Positions 11,073-21,161 of a stretch of DNA of 64,000 nt are shown piece by piece. The stretch's first letter is position 1. Every line of letters begins with the position of its first letter. The notes under the pieces were generated by a model. It had not been told where the DNA came from. It made no database searches and was given only the letters and a program-made list of their open reading frames with translations. The stretch is from contig OZ038390.1 of the NCBI GenBank assembly GCA_964036045.1, forward strand, positions 39,564,525 to 39,628,524. The letters are read 5' to 3'. The position numbers and the translations under genes were made by a program. Source of the DNA: Eutreptiella sp. 'Long Island Sound 2002' (lineage: Eukaryota; Euglenozoa; Euglenophyceae; Eutreptiales; Eutreptiaceae).

Positions 11073-11594
11073 ATGGCAGCATCGCCCCAGTGTCGTCTTA
11101 AGAAGTCATCCCTGGACGAGGAGAGCGACGGAGCTTGTTTTGTCGATGCAACCCAAATCTGGCAGGGAATGTCGCGGGTCAGTCTCTTTTCATTCTGCGA
11201 TCAAGCGCAGTGCCTGTATGCCTTTGAGGGCAAAGGAAAATGCACTACAAGGCAGTCTCGCGCCGCAACAGAGTGCACCAAAAACGGGGGTGCAACCAGA
11301 GTAATGACGCTGTGTTCACCTTCAGCCTTCTCCTCTTTTTCTGTTTCCCGACTAAAACCTGTGCCAAAGACCGCCCTACTTTCTTTCCGTCCGCCGTTGC
11401 TTCCCCTTTCAACCGCCGTCGGTCATGCATCAACTGCCGGGATCCGGATAACAGGGTTGCATTGTTGGGGACCACCCTGTCGGTGTCTCACACCGGATGG
11501 TATCTCAGTGTGCAGCCGTGGTCTGCCCCCCTGTTTCACCCTCCGTCCTGTCGTATGGATCCAGAATGGCCTGGCTTCAACGGCCCGCCAGTGA
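11073..11594 (+). CDS. hypothetical frame with good start context
   Basis: ATG 11073 sits in the context GGCATGGCA and opens a 173-codon frame. Only the first 60 or so codons look protein-like (MAASPQCRLKKSSLDEESDG, then an Asp/Gln-rich stretch); the rest resembles translated non-coding DNA, so a donor may lie inside. A frame in another register (11240-11932) overlaps it. No domain is recognised. It may be a first exon or chance. Confidence 0.25.
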   Translation: MAASPQCRLKKSSLDEESDGACFVDATQIWQGMSRVSLFSFCDQAQCLYAFEGKGKCTTRQSRAATECTKNGGATRVMTLCSPSAFSSFSVSRLKPVPKTALLSFRPPLLPLSTAVGHASTAGIRITGLHCWGPPCRCLTPDGISVCSRGLPPCFTLRPVVWIQNGLASTARQ

Positions 11595-12706
11595 CGCAGA
11601 GACAGACGCGGTGCAGCCTAAAACGCGCGGGTAGCGGACTTTCAAGTCCCTGCGCCACCAACCGATTGACGAAACGCCGAGGCACAGCCTCCCAGCCCTG
11701 GAAGTCACGCGCACCATGTTTTACTGTGTTATCACAGAGCAGTACCGTGCTGCAGTGCCCGGGTTGTTCAGACCAGATACTTTCATTCCCCCCTCCCCCG
11801 CCTTTTTTTTTTTTGAGGCATGGCGGTCCCCTGCCGAAGGACATTGCGCCAACGCGGCCTAACTACGGGCTGAAAGTGAAGGACTGCAATGGATATACAA
11901 AGCAAATCAGGTTGAAGAGACACTGCTCATGATGGCACCATAGGCCTGAATTTGCTCTATATAATTGCCTCCTGGCCGAGGTTGGCTGAAGGCGGCAAAG
12001 GGATGTCAAAAAACTGAATGAAAACAGTGAGTGAGGACAGAGGAACAAGCAAGAGCAGAATTCACTGATGGGCTTTGGTACAGAGTTCCCTTACCACTTG
12101 CTTCTCTGACCCCCCCCCCAAAAAAAAAACACTATAACGTGGTACACCAGGCCGCCCATACCCCTTTTAGGCAGGTGTTGGGAGCCTCAGGTATCTCCAT
12201 CACTGGTTATTTAATGGCTCAACCCCCACCACCCTAAGGTGTCCTCGAGGGTGAGGGGGTGGTGCGTCATTTTGGCGGAGTTATAAGAAATACATCATCT
12301 CGGCGCCTTTTCCAGGTCCTCAGTTTCTGTTGCTTGGAGCTGTGAAAATGCGATGTGTGAGATCATCAATGCAGGCCGGTGTGCCTATTGGCGAAAGTGG
12401 GCCAGTTTTTGAATGGTCTAAAGAAGTGCATTTTGGTGTCAACAGGCGATTCAGAGACATTCAGTTAAAGCGGCAGGTCAGACGTAGAGTTGGGCTTCAG
12501 GCCAAAGGCTCGATGCTTCTTCAGACATTTTGCACCTGGTGTTTGTTGTCAGACGGATCTGCACGGGTGCATGCCCGGCGCCAAGGCTGAGCATGTGAAA
12601 ATGCAGAAAAGTGTGGCAAGAGGCAGTGAGAAAGGGGGAGAAAGAGTGGCGGGGTGGGGGGCAAAACGGCGGAATTTGCGCACAGTGCATGAGGCGCCTC
12701 GTAGTA
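11595..12706. other. no supported gene
   Basis: Scattered short frames, a T run near 11805 and a C/A run near 12110-12130. Nothing recognised. Confidence 0.4.
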
Positions 12707-13301
12707 CCCCCCCCCCCCCCTTTGTAATAGCTACGCCCTTGTCCAAGCTACAGTAAGCATAGGGACCGTTTTAATTTGGTACCTAATTTTAATTCGGTAC
12801 CAAATGTAGTGCAGCCACATAAGACATGGGTTTGGTGATGAATTTGCCAGTTACATAGGGTCATGGACACATTTGTTGTGAGTGTATTTTACAAGAGACC
12901 ACTTGCAAGGCAATTTCATTCCCAAGAACTTGAAGTTGCACGAGCCCAAACCAGCCCCTAAACCTCGGGCAAAGGCATCTTCAAAGGCATCTTCAAGTGG
13001 TGAGCATGTGCAGTTGTTCCGCATGGTGTATGATCGCAAGAAGGGTTTCCAAGCCGAACATTTGTAGGCTTCTCATGCCTCATTGCTTGTAGGAACATGG
13101 GTATGAACCTGAAGTTTCATGTTTCAAACACTTTCTTGTGTTTACATGCCTTTGGGAACGTGGGTGGAGGTTAAGGTGCACTCATGCCATGCACTCACCC
13201 ACATGTGTGTCGGTAGTTGTATGTGTTGCGCGCAAGCTACAGTAGGCGTAGGGACCGTATTAATTTGGTACTTTTGCGTAGCTATTACAAAGGGGGGGGG
13301 G
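12707..13301. mobile_element. TA-flanked MITE-like element with poly-C/poly-G ends
   Basis: The left end is a run of 14 C followed by TTTGTAATAGCTACGC (12707-12736); the right end is GCGTAGCTATTACAAA followed by 10 G (13276-13301), an exact inverted copy apart from homopolymer length. TA flanks both sides (12705-12706 and 13302-13303), as for Tc1/mariner-type insertion. Just inside each end is a direct repeat of about 38 bp starting AAGCTACAGTA (12745-12782 and 13234-13271). No transposase frame is present; a short frame at 12882-13067 is only weakly protein-like. Confidence 0.7.
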
Positions 13302-15244
13302 TATGGTACCTTGGCCCAGGACCGCACTGTACACAGGGATGCATGAACAAATCCAAGCCAAAGCACCGCCCTCACCCGATGAGAGGAATGGCTGCCGACC
13401 AAACACACTCCAACACGCAACTCCATCAGGTACTTGTAAAATTCATTCTCCGACCCCAACATTGTGGTTTGTCCATGGGTCACTAAAACGCCCATGCATC
13501 AGTATGGCACCTGGCTTGTCCATGCAACACTGCAACACCTGTTTTGATTGTACTGCATAGATCACCTTTGGGCAGGAGCTGGGCCCTGTAGTCTCACTGT
13601 CAGGTTTCAGACGCTACCTTGCTGCCTCCTTGAAGGGTCCCCCAAATGTTGGGATGGTTCCCCCCCACGGTGGGGGGAAGGTCATGAAGTGACGGTTCCC
13701 CACTTGGGGGGGGGGGGGGTTGCACAATGAATACAATATAAGAAAGGTGAATTGGAGAGAAGAATGTAGGCCCAACAGGCCTAAAATGTATGCGCTGCAT
13801 GGACCTGGTTCGCTGTGGTGGTTTCTTTGTTGTCCAACCACTTCTTGCTTGTCTTTTCTGGACTCTGGGAACATTTTGTGGTGTGTCCTGTGACGCGGAC
13901 ACTTTTAACCCAGAATAATCAAGACATTCAGAGCCACGACATGTGTGCTCCTCATCAGATTGGGGTTCGTTCCTGTCGTGCGGTGGTTGTGGCAACCGAC
14001 CCACAAAGGCAAAGGGTCAAAGGGTGTGTGGTCTGTCCAAGCCCTACCCTGCTGAGCCCATGGGGAAGACATGGTGGGGCACAATACTGCCATGGAAAAG
14101 AGCGCTTTATTTGCCCTAGTTTGTCTTGGTGCGTTGTCGCAGGCTCAGGAAACACTGGCCATAGCCATACCAAATTTGGTACTTTGGTCCACTACAATTG
14201 CATTCATAAATGCACACGATGCATCAAGCCCTCCGATGCATCAAGCCCTCCGGATTCGTAGAACAGCCACATGGAGTGCCCAACCCCACTGATGTGGGGG
14301 GGCTCAAATGACCCCCAGCACCAACCCTTTTCCATGCTTGCCTGAACCACAGGAAATGTTTCAAAGTAAGCCAAGAGTTACTGCCCTACCAGCCCCCAAA
14401 ATGCGGTGTTCCTCACTGGACTAGTTGCACTGGACAGCTTTGATTTTGACATGAGAGGTCTAAGATAGACAGCAGAAAGGAGATCTGCTACACCTACAGG
14501 GGGAGCGTTAGCGCGTCGGGCGCGCGCCGGGCATCTTTTTTTGACCATTCCCCACCCGTGCCTGTTTTTGCCCCCACCTCACCAAACAATTTGGAGTACC
14601 TTCTTGCCGTGTCTAAGAATTTGGCCCATGCTTTGCTCCCAGTTTATGACGATGGCAGGGGTGGTGGTTGGAAGTGGTGGGAGTGACATTTTGTGTTGTT
14701 GAATTCTCATATTTCGGCTTATACAAGGTGCCTTGCATAGAGGGTTTGCGGTCTAGTGCGGTCTACTTGGGGGATAAACTTGGGGCTAGAGATAAGATAC
14801 TTAATCCAAAGGTATGCGCTGGGCAAACATCCCCCCACTGGCGTGCAGCGGTAAAATGGGTGTTGATAAGCTGGGGAAATTTGGGGAAAGCAGGGGGTGT
14901 TGGTTGTGGCAAACATTTCCTCAAGGTCAAGGCGACAACATGAAAATACTCGCATTGTCAGACTCCGATTTGTGACCAAATGCACTGGGTGGTGGTGGTG
15001 GTGGTGCGTTTGGACCTTGGAGGAGAGGGCAGGGGAAGCTTGGACCCAGGGTGGGGTGTGTGTGTGTTTGTGTGGGGTGGGGGAGGGATCCTCCATATTT
15101 TTGTGTTGTGCCCCTAACACATCCATTTGGACAACTACAAGGTGGGCTGTACATTGTCTAATAGCGTAATTTTGGTGGAGAAATGGCAGGCTTAAATGAA
15201 TTCTTTCCTACAGAATTCTGTATTGCAATATGACTTGCGACTGC
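13302..15244. other. no confirmed gene
   Basis: A small frame at 14092-14292 begins with a signal-peptide-like MEKSALFALVCLGALSQAQ but is short and contains GCAG that could be a splice acceptor. A poly-G run of about 13 lies at 13706-13718. A GT-rich stretch is at 14985-15080. Nothing else recognised. Confidence 0.3.
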
Positions 15245-15334
15245 ATTCTTTGTAGGGCGGTCCTTAACGGAAAAAAAAAACTGTTCCGGTACATGGTTTT
15301 TTCAAAAATGACCGTGTGTAGCTCATATGTTCAA

Positions 15335-15572
15335 CCATGGTTGGTGGCGATTGGCGGTTGGCGGCTGGTGGAGATTGTTGGTTGGCGGTTGGCGGTTGGC
15401 GGTTGGCGGCAGTTGGCGGCAGTTGGCGGCAGTTGGCAGTTGGTGATTGGTGGTTGGTGGCGGTTGGCAGCGGTTGACGGTTGGCGGTTGGTCGCGGTTG
15501 GCGGTTGGCGGTGGTTGGCGGTTGGCGGTTGGTGGCGGTTGGCGGTTGGCGGTTGGTGGTCCTTTGGGGCGG
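15335..15572 (+). repeat. GGTTGGC minisatellite
   Basis: About 30 degenerate copies of the 7-mer GGTTGGC and the variants GGTTGGT and AGTTGGC. Paired GG runs at this spacing resemble two-tetrad G-quadruplex sequences. The tract lies inside the hAT-like element. Confidence 0.95.
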
Positions 15573-15622
15573 TCCTTAAGGGGGCGTACCGTGCGCTGTG
15601 CGAAAAGTAGGCCATTCTCCAC

Positions 15623-16017
15623 CACCGGTCACCATCTCCGACAAGGGAAGCCTCCCCGGCGGAGTGTGCAAAAGCGGATGCCAGAATTGAGAACCAGTTG
15701 CTCAAGTTTTTGTACAAAGTGTACAACAAGATGGCCCACCCTTTGCCTGTTGAGCAATACAATGTTGATAATTGGATTGAAATGTGTGGCACCCCAGTTT
15801 TGTGCAAGCAAATTGCACTCATGGGGTGTGATGCCGTCACGGCGGAAGAGTGGTACCAGAAATATGGGCATGACACCTATTTGACTCGCGAAGAGATGTT
15901 CATATTTTTGGTAAAGTTGAAGACCAACCCCACCCATGACACAACCCCAAGAATGGTGGGCAAGCCAAAGGCAAGCCCCCAAGCAATTGAATTGCTCATG
16001 CATGCTTCTAGAGGTTG
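15623..16017 (+). other. protein-like segment inside the hAT-like element
   Basis: A plus-strand frame reads as convincing protein for about 125 codons, for example AKADARIENQLLKFLYKVYN, QYNVDNWIEMCGTPVLCKQI, EEWYQKYGHDTYLTREEMFI. No family is recognised. Neither an ATG near the 5' side nor a clear donor is visible. It may be a fragment of a host exon captured by the element, or the remnant of a transposon-encoded protein. Confidence 0.4.
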
Positions 16018-16150
16018 CAGGTTTTCAGGGCTGTTACCGGGGAAACACCGTAATAACTGGCGCTGTGCGCGCGCTGTGCGAAAACGCCCCCTAAGGGCAG
16101 TCCTCAACAAAAAAAAATTCTGGTCCCTTAAGGACCGCCCTGATTCTTTG

Positions 16151-17683
16151 AGTGTGACAACTTGGGCTCTGCTGTCGGGTGGTTTTGAGGTCATTGGTAA
16201 GATCTTGGGGAATATTTAGGCTTGCACCCAACCTTCCATCAATTTCTTCAACATGCCCCCATCAAGCTCAGTAATGGTACTGAATAGCCATGACATATTG
16301 AATTCAGCTAGCCTTTGCTCACTTCTTTGTGTCTTGCTAAGGCTTCGTGTCTTACTGAGGCTTTGTGGGCCCCTATGGGCTACGGTCAAGCATTTTGGTT
16401 TCCTTGTGCACCTACTGGTAGGATTGGAGATGGATACTTCGCTAACTAATCTTGGCAGTTTAGTCCATCTCTCACAATGGGAAAGCCGTGGCCACAGAAC
16501 TTGGGTAACTCAAAGACTCCTTGGAGTTCACTTGGTTGGTAGAATTTGCAATGCGTCAACCATTCTCCTAGTGATTCACAAACCATTCGCACGTATTATG
16601 TTCTCAAAGGGGGAGTGGCACGCACCGTGTGTCTTTTTCATTTAGATAATTTACCTTGACACCATTGTTCTGCTTGTTGTTGCCCCGTGAGGTGCTCTGT
16701 TGCTAAGCTGGTGCCCCATTTCACCCTACATGCCGTGAGGACAGCATTGTACATGCTATTCCCTCGCCTGTAGCTCAGCAACACAATGTCTTTGTCTTGT
16801 CTACAACCGCAGCAGTACCCATTTGCCGGCTGTTTTCGTGGCACCTAGGTTGCTGTCCAGTGCATTTCTGTGAGGGCCCTATGCACCAAATGCTACAGAC
16901 ATGTTACTGCGTAGTAGAGACTTGTGAGTGGGGGTGTGGCAGAGGTGGTAACCAACCCAATCCCTCATGCACCAACCCACCTTGCATGGATAGACAGAGG
17001 AGCTGTGAATCTTACCCATGAAAAACAGTGTGTGTCCCAAACTCAAGGCAGCATTTAGTATTGTGCTGCAGCAGAGTGGCTCAAATATGTAGGGAGCATC
17101 CAAGGCTACATTTGTGCGGACTCGTGTAATTCAGTGACTTGCTCATGGCCTTGCCGTGGCTTGGTGCTGAAGCGGCCCGCCAACAATCTTGGCACAGTTA
17201 AGGGCATTTTCCTTGAGGCGGGGTGCAGCGAGGTGATAGCTTTGAGGGGTGGGGAGGGCAGGGGAGGGAGGTTGGATTAGGCTGGGTGGAGCAAGTAATT
17301 AGTATGCCATTTGTTTGTTTTGTGCATGCAACCGCTCTTCTTTTTTTGGAGGGGTTGGTGTTTCTCCCCTAGGGGAGCGCCCCCAGCGCAGTGCAACTAT
17401 TTGGCTATCTTGCCCAATCCAGCACCCATAGTTTGCAGGGGTTACGAAGCCATTTCTGTTCTCGCAAATGTGACAGGGGTTTGAAGGCTCTTGGATGGGA
17501 TTGGGGAACGGGAAAAAAGGTTTGAGCAGGGGGAGGGGGGGGGGGGGGGCTTCGAGCCCTCCGAAGGAGGGGAGGGGGCTGGAAAGGGGCTCAAAGGTCA
17601 GGACCGTTCATGAAACAAAACTTTTGGTATTTTTTACCCAGTGAACTGAAAAAAATTCCGGACTCCCGCCGGGCCCTACAGGG
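16151..17683. other. no supported gene
   Basis: Open frames (for example 16253-16645) lack motifs. A long poly-G run near 17530-17548 is followed by an imperfect palindrome, TTCGAGCCC with GGGCTCAAA (about 17550-17603). Confidence 0.4.
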
Positions 17684-17759
17684 TATAAAAGGGGCACGGG
17701 CAGTGCCTAGGGGGGCAGTTCCCCTAGTGCGCTCAACCGTGATGGCTGATGTCCGACAG
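17684..17759 (+). promoter_or_regulatory. TATA box with possible tiny first exon (MADVRQ)
   Basis: TATAAAAG at 17684-17691 is a strong TATA box. ATG lies 58 bp downstream at 17742; it encodes six residues and ends CAG followed by GTGTAA, a good splice donor at 17760. Together this looks like a promoter and first coding exon. The gene it would start is uncertain; the nearest plausible downstream exon is the PHD-like frame at 17937. Two further TATA-like sequences (TTATAAAG near 17866, CTATAAAG near 17920) lie in the intervening 180 bp. Confidence 0.4.
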
Positions 17760-17936
17760 GTGTAACACCCTTTTTCGGCGGATCCAATTGGGGGGGGGGG
17801 GGCAAAAGAAAAAACTGAGGACTAGGGGCGCCCAAGGCTCCTCCTCAGGCGATGCCCAACCCCCTTATAAAGTGGGCTACGTGAAATACGCACTCAGACC
17901 CCCCCCATCCCTCGGGGGCTATAAAGGTGGCCGTGA

Positions 17937-18260
17937 CCTCTCCTTCTGATTTGTGATGGTGACCATAGTAAACCTGTTGGTTACCATCAGAAGTGTTGTG
18001 AACCCCCCGTCATTAACATTCCCAACCACTCATGGTTCTATCCGGAGTGCGCAGTACAGACGTCAGATGTTGATTCTCGCCTCCAGCACTCAGATTATGC
18101 ACCCTCGGTGCATGCTGCATCTTGCAGTGCCACTTCCACGTCCACTTCAAGCTCAAGCATTGACTTTGACTCTGATTCCCCAAGTTCTGATTTTACTTCT
18201 GATGGTAGTGGTTCAGGATCTGATGTTTCAGATTCATCAGATGATTCATCTGATTCTTAA
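17937..18260 (+). pseudogene. PHD-finger-like fragment with Ser/Asp-rich tail
   Basis: The frame following TGA 17934-17936 reads LLLICDGDHSKPVGYHQKC, then PPVINIPNHSWFYPEC, matching the second half of a PHD finger (chromatin reader; typically LLLCDGC, YH-x2-C, PP, IP, WxCPxC). Two zinc ligands look lost: the second Cys of CxxC is Asp, and the Cys after WF is Tyr. A tail of Ser, Thr and Asp (DFDSDSPSSDFTSDGSGSGS) ends at TAA 18258-18260. The frame has no start and no AG acceptor before the homology, so it appears 5'-truncated. The layout parallels the minus-strand copy at 7298-7879, suggesting a dispersed family. Confidence 0.45.
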
Positions 18261-18317
18261 GTGTAGTGCCAATGGGAGGCCAAGGTGGGGCGTTGCATCC
18301 CCCCCCCCCCCCCTTTT

Positions 18318-18378
18318 TTTGTGCTATGGGATGTAGCTGGAACTGACCGGACATAAGTACCACCACTGTTGGTGGGGG
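18318..18378 (+). repeat. dispersed repeat, copy B (partner at 6676-6735)
   Basis: Direct diverged copy sharing GTGCTATGGGATG, GACCGGACATAAGTACCACC and TGTTGG; it again follows a poly-C run (18300-18314). Confidence 0.65.
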
Positions 18379-18448
18379 GCGGGGAAGTGCTAGAAATCAG
18401 TTTCATCATTGAACGCTCCTTTTTTGGGTTGTGCAGGCTACTTATCAG

Positions 18449-18503
18449 GCCTCCCGACCTTCGAGCCCTGAAGGGGGGGGTCTAGGAAAGGGGCTCGAAG
18501 ACC
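18449..18503. repeat. small palindrome CTTCGAGCCC...GGGCTCGAAG
   Basis: Ten-base inverted arms separated by about 22 nt of G-rich DNA and followed by poly-C. Related palindromes occur near 17550, 24331 and 24540. Confidence 0.65.
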
Positions 18504-19375
18504 CCCCCCCCCCCCGCGCAAACCTTTTTTCCCCCACCCTTGGTTGGAGGCTTTTGGGGTGTGGTGCAGTGTAAAAGTAGTGTGCAGCGCAGGGGCAGTG
18601 CAAGGATTCCCCCTAGTAATTTGCTCTAGCCCCAGACGGCTATACCCGGCCCACAGGGTTGTACACCCACTCCACAAGGACATGAACATCACTACCACCC
18701 GCCTGCACCCCAAGGAGTGGCCCTCGATTCATCCCCTCACTTTTTCTTAATTTGACTAAGAAGGGTGGGATTTCATGGCAATGCTATTTGTGCTTAGTGC
18801 ACTTTTTGTACCCATGTGTCCAGCTCTTCATCCACGTATCATGCATATCACCTGGTTTTTCGCAAGGATCGCTATGGAAGTTGATCACAATGAGATGTAT
18901 GAAGCTGTTTTTGTTATCAATTTGGGAATTTCCAGCAGCAATGTTGTGCTTGCCCAGGTTCAGCTCAGTGAATACCAAACCATCATGTACAAGCACTGTC
19001 GTCGTGTGTTGATGCAGAATTGTGTCTGCGTTACATGTCGCTCCTATATGTGTGAACAACCCCCCCCCCCCCCCGCCCCACGGCCCCATTGCTGCATATG
19101 CATACCAGGGCGTGCATGTGTAGAGCACTTTGAGACCTGCTTGCGCCCGCCCCACGTCGCCTACCCCATCATTGTGTCGTAACACTGGGGAGTAGCGGAG
19201 GCAGCCTTTGAAGCAGCTGCCTTGAAGTGAGACACTTTTCCACACACCCCATCACCCTCTCCCTCTAAGGTGGAAGTAGCTGTGCATCTTACAAAGGCAA
19301 AGAGTGTGGGGCAAACGTTTTTGATAAGTTGTATTTTCACATGAGATGTTTCTAAGGCAAATTGTTTGCCACCAG
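18504..19375. other. no confirmed gene
   Basis: A plus-strand frame at 18775-19182 is moderately protein-like (MHITWFFARIAMEVDHNEMY, then SSNVVLAQVQLSEYQ) up to a poly-C run, but has no motif; the minus strand is also open across it. Unproven. Confidence 0.25.
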
Positions 19376-19489
19376 GCCTCTGCCTTGCCACCCAATTTCT
19401 TGCCAAGCCCCCTCCCAAAGCTACTGTGAAGTCTCGTGGCATATCCTCAAGCACGGTTGTAGCCAAGCTGGCAGCCGAACCTTCGGTAG
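19376..19489 (+). CDS. probable internal exon, function unknown
   Basis: TTTGCCACCAG precedes position 19376 and GTGAGT follows 19489, both good splice signals. The frame between is open and protein-like (ATVKSRGISSSTVVAKLAAE). It belongs to the same stretch as the exon-like segment 19715-19981 and the RNase H-like exon near 21.0 kb, but intron phases do not let me join them with confidence. Confidence 0.4.
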
Positions 19490-19714
19490 GTGAGTCCACT
19501 CTATTGACCCTTGTTGAGCAAGTTCAGCTCTTTGCACACAGAGGGGGCTTGTTTCACAAGAACCTATCCACTGCATGTCCCGTTGGCAGTTTGTTTTCGC
19601 TTTGCACACTTTGCCCACTACGTCACTTTTGTGTCTGCCTCAGGTCTTGGGAGGATTCCTGCCCCCGTGTCCCCCGTTCACTTGTGTGCCTGTTGCCTTG
19701 TTGGCTGTCCCCAG

Positions 19715-19981
19715 GTCCCCTGTTAATCCATTTGTCAGCTATCTCAACCTGTGGACTGGCCAAGGGAACCGATCGACTGGAGCAAAGGATTTGAAGGGCA
19801 AACAATCAACGAGAAAGCTCGTTTGGAGCTCAGCAAAGCGTGCAAGGGAGCACACCCCAGACACGGAAGCAGTACACAATGGATTCTATTCCTCAAGCAC
19901 AGCCCTATTTGCAGCAGCAGGGTTAAACGTGAAACAGGGAAAGGCCAGGCGGAGCTGGGTTGAGAGGGATTTGGTACTCAG
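19715..19981 (+). CDS. probable internal exon, function unknown
   Basis: A pyrimidine-rich tract ending CCCCAG precedes 19715 and CTCAG followed by GTGACA gives a donor after 19981. The open frame reads WTGQGNRSTGAKDLKGKQST, REHTPDTEAVHNGFYSSSTA and so on. Basic and polar; no domain recognised. It may be part of the gene ending in the RNase H-like exon. Confidence 0.4.
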
Positions 19982-20689
19982 GTGACATTTGTTCAGAGAC
20001 CAGATGGGTAGCCAGGTGGCTGCACCAGACGGTTGCCAAACCACATTTCCAGCGGTTGCCACCGGTTGCCAGATGGCCCTCGCATGGTGTCAGACAGGTG
20101 CCAGATGGTTGCCAAGCTGCATGCCAGGCGGCTGCCATGTGGCTTTGATGCGGGCATCCAGATGGTCACCAAACCACACAACAAACGGCTGGGGGTGGGT
20201 GTGCGGGGGGGGGGGGGGGTTAGGGAAAGGGGCTCTTGTGACAGAGCCCTCATAAAATGGCTGTCTGAGGACCAGCCACGGCTCAGAAATCATGCTGCAG
20301 AGCGGCTTGAACCAAAAGTTTTCTCCATCATATATACCTCAAAATGATCAGCATGTCATGGGATCATTTTGAGGAATATCTGTTGGGGTACCCCAGACCC
20401 TGCCACCCCACCCTTTGTGGGCTCGTCCAGGGCTCCCGTAGCCGCCCCCATTGGCGGGGGGGGGGGAGGCCTGAATGGCCCTGCCGCCCGGCAAACCTTT
20501 TCCCCACAACCCCAAGACAACCAAGGGACCCTTTGACAAAACCTCCAGCCTAGGAGCAATTTGCGTAGACCTTTTGCTGGTCTGGAGGGAGTTGCAAGCA
20601 CAGTGTGTGCACGGTCCGTACAATGCGGCTGTGCCAAGAACCCACACACCCAGTTGAGAGGTAATTGACTGTTAATGAGAGGTGACAGT
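19982..20689. repeat. degenerate GCCAGATGGTTGCCA repeats and dispersed-repeat DNA
   Basis: From about 20005 to 20190 there are irregular copies of GCCAGATGGTTGCCAA and related words. A poly-G run follows (20202-20219), then 20228-20312 matches 28527-28615 in order (GTGACAG, AGCCC, ATGGCTG, TGAGGAC, GGCTCAGAA). The rest is unremarkable. Confidence 0.5.
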
Positions 20690-20699
20690 AGTGTAGAAT

Positions 20700-20965
20700 A
20701 CGTGCATGGGTTGCATAGAATCAGCAACCATCCACAGCCCACTAGGAACCAACAGCAACCATCCAAAAAAAGGCAACCATTCAGACCCCATCAGGAGATA
20801 AAAGCAACCACCCAGAGCCCACCAAGAAAGACAGAACAGCGACCATCCATAGCCCATTGCGAAAGAGGAAAAACCATCCAGAGCCCCACAAAAAAAAGAA
20901 GCAACCATTCAGAGCCCACCAACCAATAAGATCAACTATCCTGAGCCCACCAGGAACCAAGGACA
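20700..20965 (+). repeat. degenerate ~35-bp CAACCATCCAGAGCCCACCA minisatellite
   Basis: About seven diverged copies of CAACCATCCAGAGCCCACCA with A-rich spacers. A looser array of similar CAACCA/CCAGGAA words is at 42490-42740. Confidence 0.8.
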
Positions 20966-20975
20966 ACCAGGGTGT

Positions 20976-21161
20976 AGCGTCCCATGGTCCCATTCCCACG
21001 GTGCCCCTTTGGAACAACTCCTGGAGGAATTGGATAAACCAGGACAGACCGTCCGCTTTCTGAAGGTCCCTTCACATGTTCATCTTTTAGGCAACATACA
21101 AGCAGACTCGTTCGCCAACTTGGACCGCGTCGAAAACAAACTGAATCTTCCAGTCTTATGA
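20976..21161 (+). CDS. RNase H-like C-terminal exon (fragment)
   Basis: The frame ending at TGA 21159-21161 carries PGQTVRFLKVPSHVHLLGN followed by IQADSFANLDR. This matches the RNase H signature near its C-terminus (W/VP-x-H, four residues, GN-x2-AD-x2-A), in which the His and final Asp are catalytic or near-catalytic. RNase H cleaves RNA in RNA-DNA hybrids and occurs in cellular proteins and retroelements. The earlier catalytic Asp and Glu motifs are not found nearby, so this is one exon of a spliced gene or a retroelement remnant. The frame stays open upstream into the minisatellite, so the 5' limit is unknown. Confidence 0.45.
   Translation, partial: SVPWSHSHGAPLEQLLEELDKPGQTVRFLKVPSHVHLLGNIQADSFANLDRVENKLNLPVL

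Larger units (their letters stand above)
15253..16142. mobile_element. hAT-like non-autonomous element with 8-bp target duplication
   Basis: The element starts TAGGGCGGTCCTTAA at 15253 and ends with the inverted TTAAGGACCGCCCTG at 16142. ATTCTTTG directly flanks both ends (15245-15252 and 16143-16150), matching the 8-bp duplications made by hAT transposases, and the (C/T)AGGG terminus is also hAT-like. Subterminal copies of the same motif occur at about 15566-15580 and 16096-16106. Inside are a GGTTGGC minisatellite and a protein-like segment. No transposase is present. Confidence 0.75.

Noticed and set aside
11630-11670. tRNA 3'-half-like TTCAAGTCCCTGCGCCACCA
   Set aside because: No A-box or acceptor partner upstream at tRNA spacing.
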